From assembly GCA_905214855.1 (NCBI GenBank), contig CAJMNU010000073.1:1-7157 (forward strand): 7,157 nucleotides of DNA, written 5' to 3'. Every line of letters starts with the position of its first letter. Position 1 is the first letter of the stretch. The stretch comes from an uncultured bacterium (GTDB taxonomy: Bacteria; Bacillota; Clostridia; Lachnospirales; Lachnospiraceae). A program made the position numbers and the translations under genes. Below, piece after piece: positions 6,394 to 7,157 of this stretch. The notes under the pieces were generated by a model, which was not told the origin of the DNA, searched no databases, and saw nothing but the letters and a program-made list of their open reading frames with translations.

Positions 6394-7157
6394 TTATACG
6401 CTCTTACATTTGGGGTGCTTTTTCCCCATAGCCTTACACAATTTTTCTATGTCCATATGAATCGGGCTTAGGTCACTGCCCTCTTTCACACCAAGAGCTG
6501 CTGCCGTTCCTGCAGCCTGCCCTGTCGCAAAACAGAGACTCATGATCCTTACGGATGCCATCATACTTCTGTCTGCACTTATGGTTCTTCCCGCCACTGC
6601 AAGATTTTTGAATCCTTTTGGAATCAGACACCGGTATGGCACTCCGTAATATTCTCCATTTTGATATTTGGAATTCTTATATTCCTGTTCTTTTTCTTCC
6701 TGTTCCTGCTTTTCTAATGTTGTGGAATGCATATCGATCGGATAGGAATAATGAGCAATAGCATCATCAAAATCTGCCCGATTCATATAATCTTCTTTTG
6801 TCAGAGTATATTCCCCACAGATCCTTCTGGATTCCCTAATGCCCAGATATGGACCACTCGCCACCAGAACACAATGTTCCATTCCAGGAACATATTCCCG
6901 CAAAAAATCCATATATTCAGGCAAATGTCTGCGTGCTTCCAGTTCTGCACGGCTCAGATCCCACGGATCTAAAGGTTTCAAATCATACACATGACCAAAA
7001 TTCAATCCAGCTACACCTTCTGCCTGTAAGGCAATACCGCCAACTTTCGTCTCACCTTCCGGAAACTTTCCATCCCGTTTTGCCTTTTCACAAGCGACAC
7101 TTAGATTTCCATTTTCTCCTTCCCGTTCTGCGTATTCCATAAAACGCTTTGTATCGA
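6394..7157 (-). CDS. FAD-dependent oxidoreductase of the FAD_oxidored family, C-terminal part
   Basis: The reading frame is open from the right edge to TAA at 6394, giving 253 complete residues; the N-terminal FAD-binding Rossmann motif lies outside the window. Family marks are ASGPYLGIRESRRICGEY, then a PYRCLIPKGFKNLAVAGR region, ISADRSMMASVRIM and FATGQAAGTAAALG near the C-terminus, which bind the flavin in FAD_oxidored (PF12831-like) proteins. A Glu/Gln/Lys-rich hydrophilic segment (EKQEQEEKEQEY) precedes the last conserved block. The substrate is unknown; relatives sit in varied catabolic and redox clusters. The gene ends 221 bp before trpS, and no terminator is visible after its stop codon, so some read-through into trpS is possible. 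Confidence 0.85.
   Translation of the reverse strand, partial: DTKRFMEYAEREGENGNLSVACEKAKRDGKFPEGETKVGGIALQAEGVAGLNFGHVYDLKPLDPWDLSRAELEARRHLPEYMDFLREYVPGMEHCVLVASGPYLGIRESRRICGEYTLTKEDYMNRADFDDAIAHYSYPIDMHSTTLEKQEQEEKEQEYKNSKYQNGEYYGVPYRCLIPKGFKNLAVAGRTISADRSMMASVRIMSLCFATGQAAGTAAALGVKEGSDLSPIHMDIEKLCKAMGKKHPKCKSV

Noticed and set aside
6216..6471. Plus-strand frames rich in Phe, Ser and Ile over the trpS upstream region
   Set aside because: They arise from AT-rich promoter DNA read antisense, overlap the end of the FAD_oxidored gene and lack a ribosome site.

Overview
The window looks like chromosome of a low-GC Gram-positive anaerobe, most likely a member of the Clostridia (Lachnospiraceae-like). 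This rests on the AT-rich sequence, strong AGGAGG-type ribosome sites, SigA-type promoters, the glycerol-3-phosphate (G3P) gene set, and protein sequence character. No database search was possible, so the taxonomic call is inference.

Left part (1-4030, minus strand): a G3P/glycerol operon read right to left. In transcription order it holds glpA (FAD-dependent G3P dehydrogenase with a C-terminal BFD-like [2Fe-2S] domain), a pyridine nucleotide-disulfide type FAD oxidoreductase overlapping it by 4 bp, a small cysteine-motif DUF1667 protein, and glpK (glycerol kinase), which runs off the left edge. glpK carries an apparent net 5-nt deletion that shifts the frame near codon 158. As given, it is a broken gene or contains a sequence error. 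In an intact operon GlpK would make G3P from glycerol. GlpA and its two partners would oxidise it to dihydroxyacetone phosphate and pass electrons on through Fe-S and flavin centres.

Middle (4002-5160): a compact divergent promoter region (4002-4101) separates glpA from a plus-strand GNAT acetyltransferase. The acetyltransferase ends in a long, almost perfect inverted repeat that can terminate in both directions. About 130 bp of unexplained intergenic sequence follows, open in several minus-strand frames, and then a second terminator belonging to trpS.

Right part (5168-7157, minus strand): trpS (tryptophanyl-tRNA synthetase) has its own TTGACA promoter and a short leader without T-box features. 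Upstream of it lies the C-terminal part of a FAD_oxidored-family protein cut by the right window edge. Neither has an evident metabolic link to the G3P operon.

No tRNA, rRNA, CRISPR array, transposase or phage gene was seen. The points most worth following up are the glpK frameshift, the conserved but biochemically vague oxidoreductase/DUF1667 pair, the multi-frame intergenic element beside the trpS terminator, and a 17-nt tandem repeat at the predicted start of the glp transcript.
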